A stretch of DNA of 64,000 bases from CAZVFX01 sp964626565. Lineage in GTDB: Bacteria > Myxococcota_A > UBA9042 > CAIXZC01. Below, in pieces: positions 41,227 to 49,800 of the stretch (position 1 is the stretch's first letter; the number at the start of each line of letters is the position of its first letter). The stretch lies in assembly GCA_964626565.1 (NCBI GenBank), contig CAZVFX010000020.1, forward strand, positions 11,411 through 75,410, given 5' to 3'. Under the pieces are notes generated by a model that saw only the letters and a program-made list of their open reading frames with translations, did no database searches and was not told the origin of the DNA. The position numbers and the translations under genes were made by a program.

Positions 41227-43436
41227 TGCGAATTGAGTGAGCCGAACTGCGGTTCGACCTGCAGGCCCACTGCGAAACCGGGCCGCAACGACATGTACTG
41301 GCCGTCGGAAGTGGTGTCTTCCCACCAGACATAGTCCAGGCCCGCGGTCGCGTCCGCGTCGGTTTTGGAGAAGTTCACCGTGGGGCCGGCATACAGCGAC
41401 ACCCAGTCAAACAGCCGCACGCCCAGCACCGCGCGGAATTTCGACACAAAGCTGGGGTCGTCCCAGTCGTTGGAGTGGAAATGGGACTGCTGCATCAAGT
41501 CCAGTTCGACCCACACCGGGTCGAAGTCGAAGTGCCCGCCCAGGCCGATAACCGGCGCAACGATCTCCTCTTCTTCCCGAGGATCCCAACCGATGCCGAG
41601 GGTGGTGTAAAAAACCTTACTGCCCATTTTGATGCCAGCGTTGGTGGGCATGGTGTCGCTGCCCCAAAACGTCGGGGTAAGGATGCCGTCTCCCGCGTAG
41701 TTGATAACGCCGATGGGTACGCTGTTGCCCATCTTCGGCGCCACGTTCACGACTCCGATCATGGCTCCGGACATTTCCCCGGAGTAGTTCACAACTCCCA
41801 ACTGGGCGCCGCTGGCCTCCCCGGACGTAATGTTCACCGTGCCGGCCTGGAAGCCGCTCATGGACCCGGCGTAGTTGGCCGCGCCGGCAGCCTGGAAGCC
41901 GCTCATCCTGCCGATAGTAAGGGAGGCGCCGCCCGCGGCCTGGAACCCCTCGAAATTCCGCTTGGTGAGCACGCCGCCACCGGCAGCCTGGAAACCGCCA
42001 AAATCCCCGAGGACAACGCTGCCGCCGCCATTGGCCTGCATGCCTTCGAAATTCCCACCCGCAACACTGAGGGTCCCCGCAGCTTGAAATCCGGAGACGC
42101 GACCCCGAGTGTAGTTGAAGGTCGACGCCAATTGTGCACCGGAAGCGTCACCCTCCCGAATCGCGCCCACTCCAGAAAACTCCGCACCTTCCAGGTAGTC
42201 GCCCCAGCCCAACAGCAGGTTGAAGGCCCAGTTATTGACCGTCGGCCCGTCCGCGCGGGGGTCAGTGCTGAGACCGGGAACGATAGTGAGGGTCACCGGG
42301 ACCTTCTTTGCACCGGAAGCACTCACTGACGGGACGCCGCCCCGGCTTACGGTCATCTCCCGCTCCACCGGCTCGAGAGCCGCAACCGCCAGCGTCGTCT
42401 TGGCCCCCTTCTTGAGGGTGAAGGTGCCTTTGCTCAATTTCATAGGCTGCTCAACGGTAAGCGAGTACTCGCCCGGCTCAATGCCGAAGCTCATGGGGCG
42501 TCCCGCAGGCTTGTTGATCTCCGCCACCAGGTGTCCGGCCGAGTCCCGGATAAACAGCCGCCCTTCCAACTCGTCGGGCAGCAACAGCAGGGCCGACGTG
42601 CCGTGGAGGTCGGTGAGCACCACGTCCCCGGCACCGGTGAGTTGAAAATCGTAAGACGGATGCTGCGCGCCCGCAGTGGTGGACTCGGTGCGGGCCAGGG
42701 TCTCGTTGAAAGCGTACTGGTACGCCTCGTTCAGCGTCACCTTGCCGTCCCTGCTGATGTCCGCCGCACCTCTTAGCCCCGAAACCATGTAGTGCGTAAA
42801 GAAGGAGCCCCCTACCCGGTCCGATTCCTGGGCCGCTTCGTCCGCCGATGAAGAAGTAAGAAATGCATGGCCCTTCACCTGGGATGATTCATCCACCAGG
42901 AAGGGCGCCCGCCACTGGCCGCCCTTGCGCCGGGTGAGCGCGCCGGATGCGCAGGAATCAAGCATGGCGATGCGCACGTCGGCAGGCAATCCGTCCAGCG
43001 CGGCACGGACCTCTTTGTAGGTGTAGAGCTCCCCGTTCAGCAGCAGCCCTTTTTCGTCGGAGTGGCCCGAGTAGTAAAACACCACCTCCAACCGGGCGCC
43101 CGAGTCTTTGGCAGCAACCAGCCGCCTCTTCATGTTCGTGAACCCCTTCACCAACTCCCCACGGCTGGGATCCTTGAGCAAGATCTTGTCGCCGGGCGCC
43201 ACACCTCCCAGCTCCCCGAGGACCCTGGAAAAAGCTGTGGCATCGGTGCCCGCGTACAGCAGCCGCACCCGGTCCTTACCGCCGAAATTGGCTCCTGCAG
43301 CCAGCAGAAACCGCCGCAAGGTCACTTTTCCACCCGACGACTCGTCACCGACAGCCGGTTTCGAGTACGCAAAGACGGTAAGCAGGCAAGCCACACTCAG
43401 TACACTGTATAAAAACCCTTTCACGAATGTTCTCAT
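41223..43436 (-). CDS. caspase-fold (peptidase C14-like) protein with FQAAG repeats
   Basis: Predicted exported protein of 737 residues: N-terminal hydrophobic signal (about 6-24), then a caspase-like domain with the catalytic pair His125 (YYSGHSDEKG) and Cys162 (LDSCASGAL), both intact. A repeat region (about 440-570) follows with recurrent GFQAAG and related GAQL/GAMIG units spaced about 20 residues apart, which resembles a beta-solenoid. The C-terminus has alternating hydrophobic strands that could form a membrane barrel. Its ATG overlaps the preceding stop (ATGA). It is the effector-like end of a sigma/anti-sigma operon, so its expression is probably induced by a surface signal (inference). 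Confidence 0.8.
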   Translation of the reverse strand: MRTFVKGFLYSVLSVACLLTVFAYSKPAVGDESSGGKVTLRRFLLAAGANFGGKDRVRLLYAGTDATAFSRVLGELGGVAPGDKILLKDPSRGELVKGFTNMKRRLVAAKDSGARLEVVFYYSGHSDEKGLLLNGELYTYKEVRAALDGLPADVRIAMLDSCASGALTRRKGGQWRAPFLVDESSQVKGHAFLTSSSADEAAQESDRVGGSFFTHYMVSGLRGAADISRDGKVTLNEAYQYAFNETLARTESTTAGAQHPSYDFQLTGAGDVVLTDLHGTSALLLLPDELEGRLFIRDSAGHLVAEINKPAGRPMSFGIEPGEYSLTVEQPMKLSKGTFTLKKGAKTTLAVAALEPVEREMTVSRGGVPSVSASGAKKVPVTLTIVPGLSTDPRADGPTVNNWAFNLLLGWGDYLEGAEFSGVGAIREGDASGAQLASTFNYTRGRVSGFQAAGTLSVAGGNFEGMQANGGGSVVLGDFGGFQAAGGGVLTKRNFEGFQAAGGASLTIGRMSGFQAAGAANYAGSMSGFQAGTVNITSGEASGAQLGVVNYSGEMSGAMIGVVNVAPKMGNSVPIGVINYAGDGILTPTFWGSDTMPTNAGIKMGSKVFYTTLGIGWDPREEEEIVAPVIGLGGHFDFDPVWVELDLMQQSHFHSNDWDDPSFVSKFRAVLGVRLFDWVSLYAGPTVNFSKTDADATAGLDYVWWEDTTSDGQYMSLRPGFAVGLQVEPQFGSLNSH

Positions 43437-44251
43437 GGGGTGATCCCTCCGTCGTCCTTTCTCAGGAGCAGCTCTATCTGCTCCTGCCCTTCTTCCGAAA
43501 CCAGCGCTTCCGTTGCGCGGTTCGCAAGGTCCCCCGCGCTGCGAAGGATATCCTCAACGACCAACGGCTCCCGCGAAGCCACCAGGATAAACCGTTCGAA
43601 TGCCGGCGCATCGTCCAACTCATACGAGCGGTGCAAAGTCACCGCCCCGCCCAACTCCAGTTTCGTCGACCCGTGGGGTGTTTCCGGAAAATGCAATGTC
43701 ACACTGCCCCGGCCATCGATAGAGATGAGCACGCCGTATCGGGCATCCCCCGCCCGATACTTCACCTGCAGCAAGTCCCCTTGCGCAACCAGGTCGCCAT
43801 CATCCAACTGCTCGTCATCACCGTCCCGTTCTCTAAAGACCATCAACTGGGGTTTTCCTTTCACGCGTTCGGTTTCGGAACCGTACGCAGGCGGGTGCGG
43901 CGTGTGGTTTACAACCTTCTTGTGCACTTCGACTTTGTGGGTCTCAGGAACCGCCACCCAAACAACGACTGCAAGCGCGGCCGCAGCCAACGGTGCCGCG
44001 GGGATCCACCACCGCACCGGATTGGTCACCCGTCCTTTCGACGCCATACTGCCTTCGATGCGCGCAGCCATTGAGCGCGGTGCATATCGCTTGAGGATCT
44101 CCTCGTTGGAATCCTCAAGAGCGGACAGGCGCTCCTTCCCTCCCGGCTCCGCGTCCAGCCTCGACCGCACGGCAGCGGCCTCCGCCTCGGGCAGTTCGCC
44201 CAGGGCCAGGCGTTCCAACAGCAGGTCGGGAACTCGGATAACGCGCCTCAT
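43433..44251 (-). CDS. anti-sigma-like membrane protein with C-terminal DUF4384-like domain
   Basis: Protein of 272 residues. The acidic and Arg-rich N-terminal 75 residues (PDLLLERLALGELPEAEA) look like the zinc-less anti-sigma helical domain, followed by one membrane helix (about 83-101) and an extracytoplasmic beta-rich domain similar to DUF4384 (GDLLQVKYRAGDARYGVLISIDG). It overlaps the sigma factor gene upstream (ATGA) and the caspase-like gene downstream (ATGA). It most likely holds the ECF factor at the membrane until a signal is received. Confidence 0.72.
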   Translation of the reverse strand: MRRVIRVPDLLLERLALGELPEAEAAAVRSRLDAEPGGKERLSALEDSNEEILKRYAPRSMAARIEGSMASKGRVTNPVRWWIPAAPLAAAALAVVVWVAVPETHKVEVHKKVVNHTPHPPAYGSETERVKGKPQLMVFRERDGDDEQLDDGDLVAQGDLLQVKYRAGDARYGVLISIDGRGSVTLHFPETPHGSTKLELGGAVTLHRSYELDDAPAFERFILVASREPLVVEDILRSAGDLANRATEALVSEEGQEQIELLLRKDDGGITP

Positions 44252-44733
44252 GCCGACACCTCTTCCAACTCGGCAAGCCTTCCCCTGAGCGTGCGCCAGC
44301 GCGTGCGCACACCCGCTACCCCCAGACCCCCCACCCCCGCCCCCACCACCAACCGCACCCCCGCCAGAAGATGGAGTACAGCAATGGTCCTGGTGGAAGG
44401 TTTCTCGCGAGCGAAGATCCGCTGGAGGAAGGTCCGAGCTTCGGCCCTTCCCGCCGGCTCATCACAAGCAGCAATCCGGTCCAGCAGTTCAGCTCCCGGG
44501 TCTTCCGGATGCCGGCGCCGGGAACGGATCCGATTGAGGCACACGTTGGTGGCGACCCGGTAGAGCAGACTGGAAGGGGCATCCCCCGTCAGCCTGTCCC
44601 TGGCCCGCAACACCTGCACAAACGTGTCCTGCATCGCATCCACCGCGAGTTCCTCCTCTTTCAACAGTTGGCGGCATCTCCTGAGCACCATTGGCCCAAA
44701 CCGCCGGTATAGACCTTCAACGTCAACGGACAA
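44248..44733 (-). CDS. ECF-type RNA polymerase sigma factor
   Basis: Extracytoplasmic-function sigma factor of about 161 residues. Region 2 is clear (YRRFGPMVLRRCRQLL, then AVDAMQDTFVQVLRAR and LLYRVATNVCLNRIRSRRR). The region 4 helix-turn-helix is poorly conserved and Gly/Val-rich (GVRLVVGAGVGGLGVAGVRTRW). I prefer the TTG at 44733, which has GGGGGAG upstream and gives the family-typical start SVDVEGLYRRFG. An ATG at 44754 adds seven residues but has no ribosome site. It leads the operon with the anti-sigma-like and caspase-like genes and probably controls it. Confidence 0.82.
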   Translation of the reverse strand: MSVDVEGLYRRFGPMVLRRCRQLLKEEELAVDAMQDTFVQVLRARDRLTGDAPSSLLYRVATNVCLNRIRSRRRHPEDPGAELLDRIAACDEPAGRAEARTFLQRIFAREKPSTRTIAVLHLLAGVRLVVGAGVGGLGVAGVRTRWRTLRGRLAELEEVSA

Positions 44734-44836
44734 GGCATCTCCCCCTGTCAACATTCACTGCAACACCGGACACTGTATGAAGTGTTACCTGAAAAGCGGT
44801 TTGGGGGCAAACAAGCCGCCCCAGCCCCCGCATCCA

Positions 44837-45054
44837 GCACCATTCGTTACCCCAACTGCTGACCGAGCTCCGATCCGCGCGTATGGCACCCGTCTGCATC
44901 GAGGCGAGGGAGGGGCTGCGTCACACCACCTCCGACAGGAACAAAGGCGTATCATCACATCCGGCGCAGCGCAGCCCCTCCCTCGCCTCGACAGTAGAAT
45001 GTGCCTGAAGATGATGTCAGATCCTCGGTCAGCAGTTGGGGTAACGAATGGTGC
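44837..45054. repeat. compact element with nested perfect inverted repeats
   Basis: The 340-nt gap 44755-45094 holds no convincing gene. It has a 218-nt element whose ends (44837-44867 and 45024-45054) are a perfect 31-bp inverted repeat. Inside it a second perfect 22-bp inverted repeat occurs (44899-44920 and 44970-44991). The inner 49 nt and the arms between the two repeats do not pair. This looks like a miniature inverted-repeat transposable element or a large hairpin, though no target-site duplication is obvious. The G-rich inner arm resembles the GAGNGAGGGGC part of the 48-nt repeat at 21726-21864. Confidence 0.8.
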
Positions 45055-45094
45055 CGAGCGCGATGACCTGAGGAAGATGCGACTGGCGAGGGCG

Positions 45095-45352
45095 CTACAG
45101 CCCTTCGGCAGATTCGGCCATCTTGTCGCCGAAGCCGTCCCGAACCTTGATTAGGTTTTCACCCTCCGGAGGCGCCAGCAGGGGGACCTCTTCGACCGAT
45201 GGGCCGGTGGCCTCAACACCGATTTTGCCTTCCTCGATGTTCAGCACCTGGGTTACTCCTTCCTCGCCCTTCTTGTCTTCGGCCAGAAGAGGGCTGGCGG
45301 AAACAAACGCCAAGCCAACTACCACTGCAATTAGGACCGTGACTGCTCTCAT
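45095..45352 (-). CDS. small exported protein of unknown function
   Basis: Predicted 85-residue protein: signal peptide (MRAVTVLIAVVVGLAF, ending ASPLLAEDK) and a short acidic mature part with repeated Val/Glu/Pro segments. I do not recognise a family. I chose the ATG at 45352, which has GGGAGGAG just upstream; a longer frame upstream would disrupt the signal peptide. It is divergent from the symporter gene, with 111 nt between them. Confidence 0.6.
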   Translation of the reverse strand: MRAVTVLIAVVVGLAFVSASPLLAEDKKGEEGVTQVLNIEEGKIGVEATGPSVEEVPLLAPPEGENLIKVRDGFGDKMAESAEGL

Positions 45353-45463
45353 GATACTCCTCCCGGAAGGTCTTACACCAACGGCGACCGCGTACGAGCC
45401 ACATTGGCTCGACACCGAAATATATGATACGTTCCGTAGAGTCAAAAGTTCGGAATAAATACC

Positions 45464-46903
45464 ATGGTCGCGTCAATATCAGTGGATCCGGTCGTCATCT
45501 CCATCGTCGCGGTCTACTTGAGCGTCATGCTGTTTATCGGCTGGTACGCTTCGAAGAAGATCAAGAAGAGCGAGGATTTTCTGGTCGCGGGAAGACGGCT
45601 GGGACCGATCATGATGGCAGGCACCCTGGCCGCGACCGAGGTTGGTGGCGGCAGTTCCATGGGAGTCGCGGAGAAAGCGTACGGAGAGTGGGGTATGTCC
45701 GCGGCCTGGTACGTCCTGGCCATGACCATCACTTTCCTGGTTCTTGCTTTCGTGGCCCCGCGCCTGCGGGCCGCCCTGGTGAAGACCGTCCCGGAGTTCT
45801 TTACCCGTCGGTACGGCGGTTCGTCCGGCATGCTGACCGCGATCATAATGATCCTTCCATTGGTGGGCCTCACTGCAATCCAGATGATCGCGTCGGCAGT
45901 GGTGCTCTCGGTGATGACGGGCCTGGAATACCAGACTGCGGCAGTGCTGGTCTGCGTGGTGGTCACCGTCTATTCGGTGCTCGGCGGGCTGTGGAGCGTG
46001 ACACTCACCGATGTAGTCCAGTGGGGCCTCATTGTGGTGGGACTCATGGTCGCGATTCCCTTTGCCCTGGACGCGGCCGGAGGCTGGGACCGGGTAGTCG
46101 CCACGGTGCCGCCCGCGAAACTCAGCATGACCGAAGGGATCGGGACCGGCACCATAATCTCGCTGGTCATCATGTACATCGCTTCGTTTGCAGTGGGCCA
46201 GGAGGCTGTGCAACGCTACTACGCAGCGAAAGACGGGCGCGCAGCAAAGCTGGGGTCGCTGTACGCGGGAATCGTCTATCTGGTGTTCGCTTGCGTCCCC
46301 GCAATCTTAGGCGTCATCGCATTCAGCATGGTGCAACAGGGAGTGATGGATGCAACGCTCATCGAAGCCCACGGCACCCGGTACGTACTGCCGGTCCTAG
46401 CCGCCAACGTCATGCCGTCGTGGCTGGTAGGGATCGTCTTTGCCGCACTTATCTCGGCCACCATGTCGTCCGCGGATTCGGACCTGCTAGCCGCAGGCTC
46501 CATCTTCTCCAACGACATCTACGCCCGCGTTTTCCGCCGCAACGCCACGGACAAAGAACTGCTGTTGGTTACCCGGATTACAATGGTAGCGGTTGCAATC
46601 CTCGCCCTGGGTGTAGCGCTCACCAACACCAAGAACATGATCGCCATCCTCATGTTCTCATTCACCCTACGCGCGGGCGGATCATTCTTCCCCTATGTCC
46701 TGGGACATTACTGGAAGCGCGCCTCCCTCCCCGCGGCCCTGGCGTCCATCATCCTCGGCAGCGCCACCGTAATCCTCGTTGAACAAGAGTTCATCCCCTG
46801 CTTCGGCCTGGACGCCATCATCCCCGGCCTGGCCATCAGCCTCATCGCTTTTGTCACCGCCACCTGGGCCTGGCCGGCCGCCGTTGACGAGCCGCAAAAG
46901 TAA
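45464..46903 (+). CDS. sodium:solute symporter family transporter
   Basis: Integral membrane protein of 479 residues in the sodium:solute symporter superfamily (13 or so helices), which couples solute uptake to sodium entry. Family signals: EDFLVAGRRLGPIMM, ATEVGGGSSMGVAEKAYG, and the later ATMSSADSDLLAAGSIFSNDIY, which is the typical sodium/solute signature. The ATG at 45464 lies close behind a weak ribosome site (CGGAA). The solute cannot be predicted. It is a monocistronic gene; the next gene has its own promoter. Confidence 0.92.
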   Translation: MVASISVDPVVISIVAVYLSVMLFIGWYASKKIKKSEDFLVAGRRLGPIMMAGTLAATEVGGGSSMGVAEKAYGEWGMSAAWYVLAMTITFLVLAFVAPRLRAALVKTVPEFFTRRYGGSSGMLTAIIMILPLVGLTAIQMIASAVVLSVMTGLEYQTAAVLVCVVVTVYSVLGGLWSVTLTDVVQWGLIVVGLMVAIPFALDAAGGWDRVVATVPPAKLSMTEGIGTGTIISLVIMYIASFAVGQEAVQRYYAAKDGRAAKLGSLYAGIVYLVFACVPAILGVIAFSMVQQGVMDATLIEAHGTRYVLPVLAANVMPSWLVGIVFAALISATMSSADSDLLAAGSIFSNDIYARVFRRNATDKELLLVTRITMVAVAILALGVALTNTKNMIAILMFSFTLRAGGSFFPYVLGHYWKRASLPAALASIILGSATVILVEQEFIPCFGLDAIIPGLAISLIAFVTATWAWPAAVDEPQK

Positions 46904-46931
46904 ATGAGCGGGCCCCGAGCTAGGCGCCGAT

Positions 46932-46961
46932 TTGAATTATCCGGACCCAGGTCCGTATAAT
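46932..46961 (+). promoter_or_regulatory. strong promoter with inverted repeat in the spacer
   Basis: TTGAAT (46932-46937) is 18 nt from a perfect TATAAT (46956-46961). CGGACC-CA-GGTCCG (46942-46955), a perfect 6-bp inverted repeat, fills the spacer right up to the -10 box, as in promoters controlled by DNA-distorting activators or repressors. Transcription would start near 46968, giving a leader of about 26 nt before the peptide gene at 46994. The regulator is unknown. Confidence 0.55.
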
Positions 46962-46993
46962 GGAAGCCACATCAGGCTTCAAGGAGGCAGTTG

Positions 46994-47254
46994 ATGACTT
47001 CCCCACGTTACCCCACCAGGCAGGAAGCTCGCTCCCTGCTGGATAAGATGCGAAAGATATCCGCGGGCAAAATCGCGGGTGCTTCGTTGCTGGCGCTGGC
47101 GGCACTTGCGCCCCGCTGCGGCGGCGCGGCCTACAACATGAAACCGTACGAGTCGTACGACATGGAGGCGGACAAGCGGCAGCCGCCCGCACAGGAAACA
47201 TCGGGCACCGATGAATCCACCGCAGATGCGGAACGGAAAAAGACCGCGGACTAG
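46994..47254 (+). CDS. small peptide upstream of radical SAM enzyme (candidate RiPP precursor)
   Basis: Predicted 86-residue peptide starting at ATG 46994 behind AGGAGG. The first half is basic and then hydrophobic (IAGASLLALAALA), which could be a signal-like or leader segment. Cys42 follows after PR, so there is no proper lipobox. A Tyr-rich core, Y47-x4-Y52-x2-Y55 (YNMKPYESYDMEAD), is followed by a polar acidic tail. It has no recognised family. The next gene, 7 nt later, is a SPASM radical SAM enzyme, which often modifies such peptides. I therefore treat it as a candidate precursor; the cut site and modified residues are unknown. An exported small protein is the alternative. Confidence 0.6.
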   Translation: MTSPRYPTRQEARSLLDKMRKISAGKIAGASLLALAALAPRCGGAAYNMKPYESYDMEADKRQPPAQETSGTDESTADAERKKTAD

Positions 47255-47261
47255 CACGCCC

Positions 47262-48362
47262 ATGCAAAGCGTCCTCTTCCTCACCCGGCGGTGTAATTTT
47301 CGCTGCACCTACTGTTATGAATTCCCTTCCGGGTCTTCGAGTCCCCAGGTCGACATGACGGTGGAGACCTTGCACAAAGCCATCGACTGGACCATTGACA
47401 ACTCTTGCGATTCAGCGGGCTTCGGCCTGTTCGGCGGAGAGCCACTGCTGGCCTGGGACCTGCTGCCCGAAACGGTCGAATACGCCACCGCAAAGGGTGC
47501 GGCGGCCGGCTGTGACGTGGCTTTCTCCCTGTCCACCAACGGCTCCCTCGTTACCTCGGAAAGGGCCGAGTTCCTGGCGGCCCATCCTTTCGTGATCCAG
47601 TACAGCCTGGACGGCAACCAGCAGATGCACGACATCCATCGGGTAACGATGGGCGGCAGTGGGACTTTCGCCACGGTTGAAGCGGGCCTCGGGCAGTTGC
47701 TAAGCCGGAATGTGCCGGTAGATGTGGTGTGTGTAGTTACTCCGGAAAACGTCTCTTTCCTGCCGGAAGCAATCGACTATCTGGCGGGCGTGCAGAAGCT
47801 GGAAAATGTGTCCCTCAACATCTCCTACCTGGCGGATTGGACCAAGGATGCGCTGGAAACTCTTGAGCGTTCGTTGGGCCTGGCTGCAGACCGGGTGGTG
47901 GACAGCTATCGCCGCGCAATCCCGCTGAACATAAACGCTTTCGACGAGAAAATCCGCACCTGGGTTGACGGCGGGTACGGAGCCCACCAGTTCTGCCCTT
48001 TCGGAGAAGGCAAGGTCGCGGTCGACGTCGGCGGCGACATCTACCCGTGCGACCGCATCGCCGGCGACGGCTCCAACCGGGAGATGATCATCGGCCACGT
48101 TGACACCGGCATCGAGTTCGACAAGGTCGTCCGCTTGCGCAAATCAGCGGGAACGGAAAAACCGGACTGCCCGGGCTGCCCCATTCGCGGCCGCTGCCGC
48201 CACTGGTGCGGCTGCGTAAACTACGAGGCCGCGGGCGACGTTGGCTCGGTATCCGATTTGTTTTGTTTCACCGAACGGCTCAAGGTAGGATTGGCTGATC
48301 GGGTGGCCGAAACCCTGTTCGCCGAGCGTAACCCGGCATTCTTGTCACGGTTCTACGGCTAG
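47262..48362 (+). CDS. radical SAM/SPASM peptide-maturase-like enzyme
   Basis: Iron-sulfur enzyme of 366 residues starting at ATG 47262. The SAM-cluster motif CNFRCTYC is at residues 11-18, very near the N-terminus, and the core includes GLFGGEPL and YSLDGNQQMHD. The C-terminal SPASM-type region has many cysteines (FCPFGEGK, IYPCDRI, CPGCPIRGRC, HWCGC, FCF), enough for two auxiliary clusters. SPASM enzymes make thioether, Tyr-linked and other crosslinks in ribosomal peptides. Because a small peptide gene ends 7 nt upstream, that peptide is the best guess for its substrate (inference). It is followed by an M28 peptidase that might remove a leader. Confidence 0.84.
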   Translation: MQSVLFLTRRCNFRCTYCYEFPSGSSSPQVDMTVETLHKAIDWTIDNSCDSAGFGLFGGEPLLAWDLLPETVEYATAKGAAAGCDVAFSLSTNGSLVTSERAEFLAAHPFVIQYSLDGNQQMHDIHRVTMGGSGTFATVEAGLGQLLSRNVPVDVVCVVTPENVSFLPEAIDYLAGVQKLENVSLNISYLADWTKDALETLERSLGLAADRVVDSYRRAIPLNINAFDEKIRTWVDGGYGAHQFCPFGEGKVAVDVGGDIYPCDRIAGDGSNREMIIGHVDTGIEFDKVVRLRKSAGTEKPDCPGCPIRGRCRHWCGCVNYEAAGDVGSVSDLFCFTERLKVGLADRVAETLFAERNPAFLSRFYG

Positions 48363-48396
48363 GCTGCCTCCCAGTAACTCAGTTCCGGTGTACGCA

Positions 48397-49800
48397 ATGG
48401 TAGGAAAGTCGTGCCTGTTTCTCGTGATTCTGCTGTCAATCAGTTCGCTCTCTACTGCCGAACAACCCGGACCCCCGGTCAAACAGCCGGCTCCCTACGT
48501 CGACCTGGTCAAGGACATGCGGGCCGCGGGATTGATCGGCATGGACGCGTACTCGATGCTCGCACAACTCACCGCCCTGGGCCCCCGACTGGGCGGCTCA
48601 CCCGGGGCTGAACGCGCAGTGGAATTCACCCGCGAGCTCATGTTGAAGAACGGGTTTGAGAACGTTCATCTCGAAGAGGTGACCGTGCGCCGTTGGGAAC
48701 GTGGCCCGCAGGAAACTGCGGTTCTTGCAAGCGGCACCGGGAAAGAGCAAACAACACTCAGCATCGCTGCCCTCGGCGGCAGCGTAGCCACCCCCGAGGA
48801 GGGATTAACTGCCGGCGTAATCGAGGTAAAAAGCCTGGAGGAAGCTGACAAGTTGGGTGACAGAGCCAAGGGTAAGATCATCTTCTTCAACCGGCCCATG
48901 GACCCCACGCACCTCAACACTTTTGACGCGTACGGCGGGGCCGCGGACCAGCGGGTCCACGGCGCCAGCCGTGGGGCCAAGGTTGGAGCGGTAGCCGTGC
49001 TCGTGCGTTCCCTTACCATGCTGCCCGACGATAATCCCCACACGGGCGTCATGAAATATGCAGAAGGGGTCCCGAAGATCCCCACGGCAGCCTTGGGGAT
49101 CAAGAGCGCGGAACTGCTTAGCCGGCGCCTCCAGTCCGACCCCGATGCCACGGTCACCATCAAGATGGAATGCCGGGATTTGGGCGACGTGGTGTCGCAC
49201 AACGTTGTGGGCCAGCTCACCGGCACTGAGCTCCCCGCGGAAGTTGTCGTATTGGGCGGGCACCTGGACGCCTGGGATCTCGGTCCCGGGGCACACGACG
49301 ACGGTGCGGGGTGCATTCAGTCCATTGAAGCGCTCCGCATCATCCAGTCCCTCGGTCTGAAACCCCGCCGTACCATCCGGGCCGTTATGTTCATGGACGA
49401 AGAGTTCGGCGGAACGGGCGGGCGCGCGTATGCGGGGGATCAAAAAAGAAAGAAGGAAAAACACATCGCAGCCATCGAGTCGGACCGGGGCGGATTCATA
49501 CCCCTCGGTTTCAACGTACGGGGAGATGACGGGAAGGTAGCGTCTGTGGCTCGCTGGCTCCCTTCCCTCGAAGAAGCGGGAATCGTCTGGGTGAAGCATG
49601 GATACGGGGGGGTGGATATCAACCCGCTCCACGATACCGGCACTCTCACCATCGGATTGGTGCCCGATTCCCAGCGCTACTTCGACGTCCACCACAGCGC
49701 CAATGATGTCATGGAGACCGTAAACCCGAGGGAACTGGAACTGGGCGCCGTGGCCATGGCTGCGCTGGCCTACATACTGTCCGAAGAAGGGGTGGAATGA
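48397..49800 (+). CDS. M28-family metallopeptidase, exported
   Basis: Zinc aminopeptidase or carboxypeptidase-like enzyme of about 467 residues with a signal peptide at the start. A PA-type insertion lies in the middle and the M28 zinc residues are clear: GGHLDAWD, GAHDDGAG, DEEFGGTG, ESDRGG and FDVHHSANDV. The ATG at 48397 is chosen; a GTG 9 nt upstream is in frame. It ends in ATGA overlap with the DUF2891 gene. Its location downstream of the radical SAM pair is suggestive, but such peptidases are also common general nutrient enzymes. Confidence 0.88.
   Translation: MVGKSCLFLVILLSISSLSTAEQPGPPVKQPAPYVDLVKDMRAAGLIGMDAYSMLAQLTALGPRLGGSPGAERAVEFTRELMLKNGFENVHLEEVTVRRWERGPQETAVLASGTGKEQTTLSIAALGGSVATPEEGLTAGVIEVKSLEEADKLGDRAKGKIIFFNRPMDPTHLNTFDAYGGAADQRVHGASRGAKVGAVAVLVRSLTMLPDDNPHTGVMKYAEGVPKIPTAALGIKSAELLSRRLQSDPDATVTIKMECRDLGDVVSHNVVGQLTGTELPAEVVVLGGHLDAWDLGPGAHDDGAGCIQSIEALRIIQSLGLKPRRTIRAVMFMDEEFGGTGGRAYAGDQKRKKEKHIAAIESDRGGFIPLGFNVRGDDGKVASVARWLPSLEEAGIVWVKHGYGGVDINPLHDTGTLTIGLVPDSQRYFDVHHSANDVMETVNPRELELGAVAMAALAYILSEEGVE

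Noticed and set aside
45424..46782. Overlapping plus-strand frame in another phase of the symporter gene
   Set aside because: The symporter frame is clearly coding, with family motifs; this frame has none and is Arg/His-rich nonsense.
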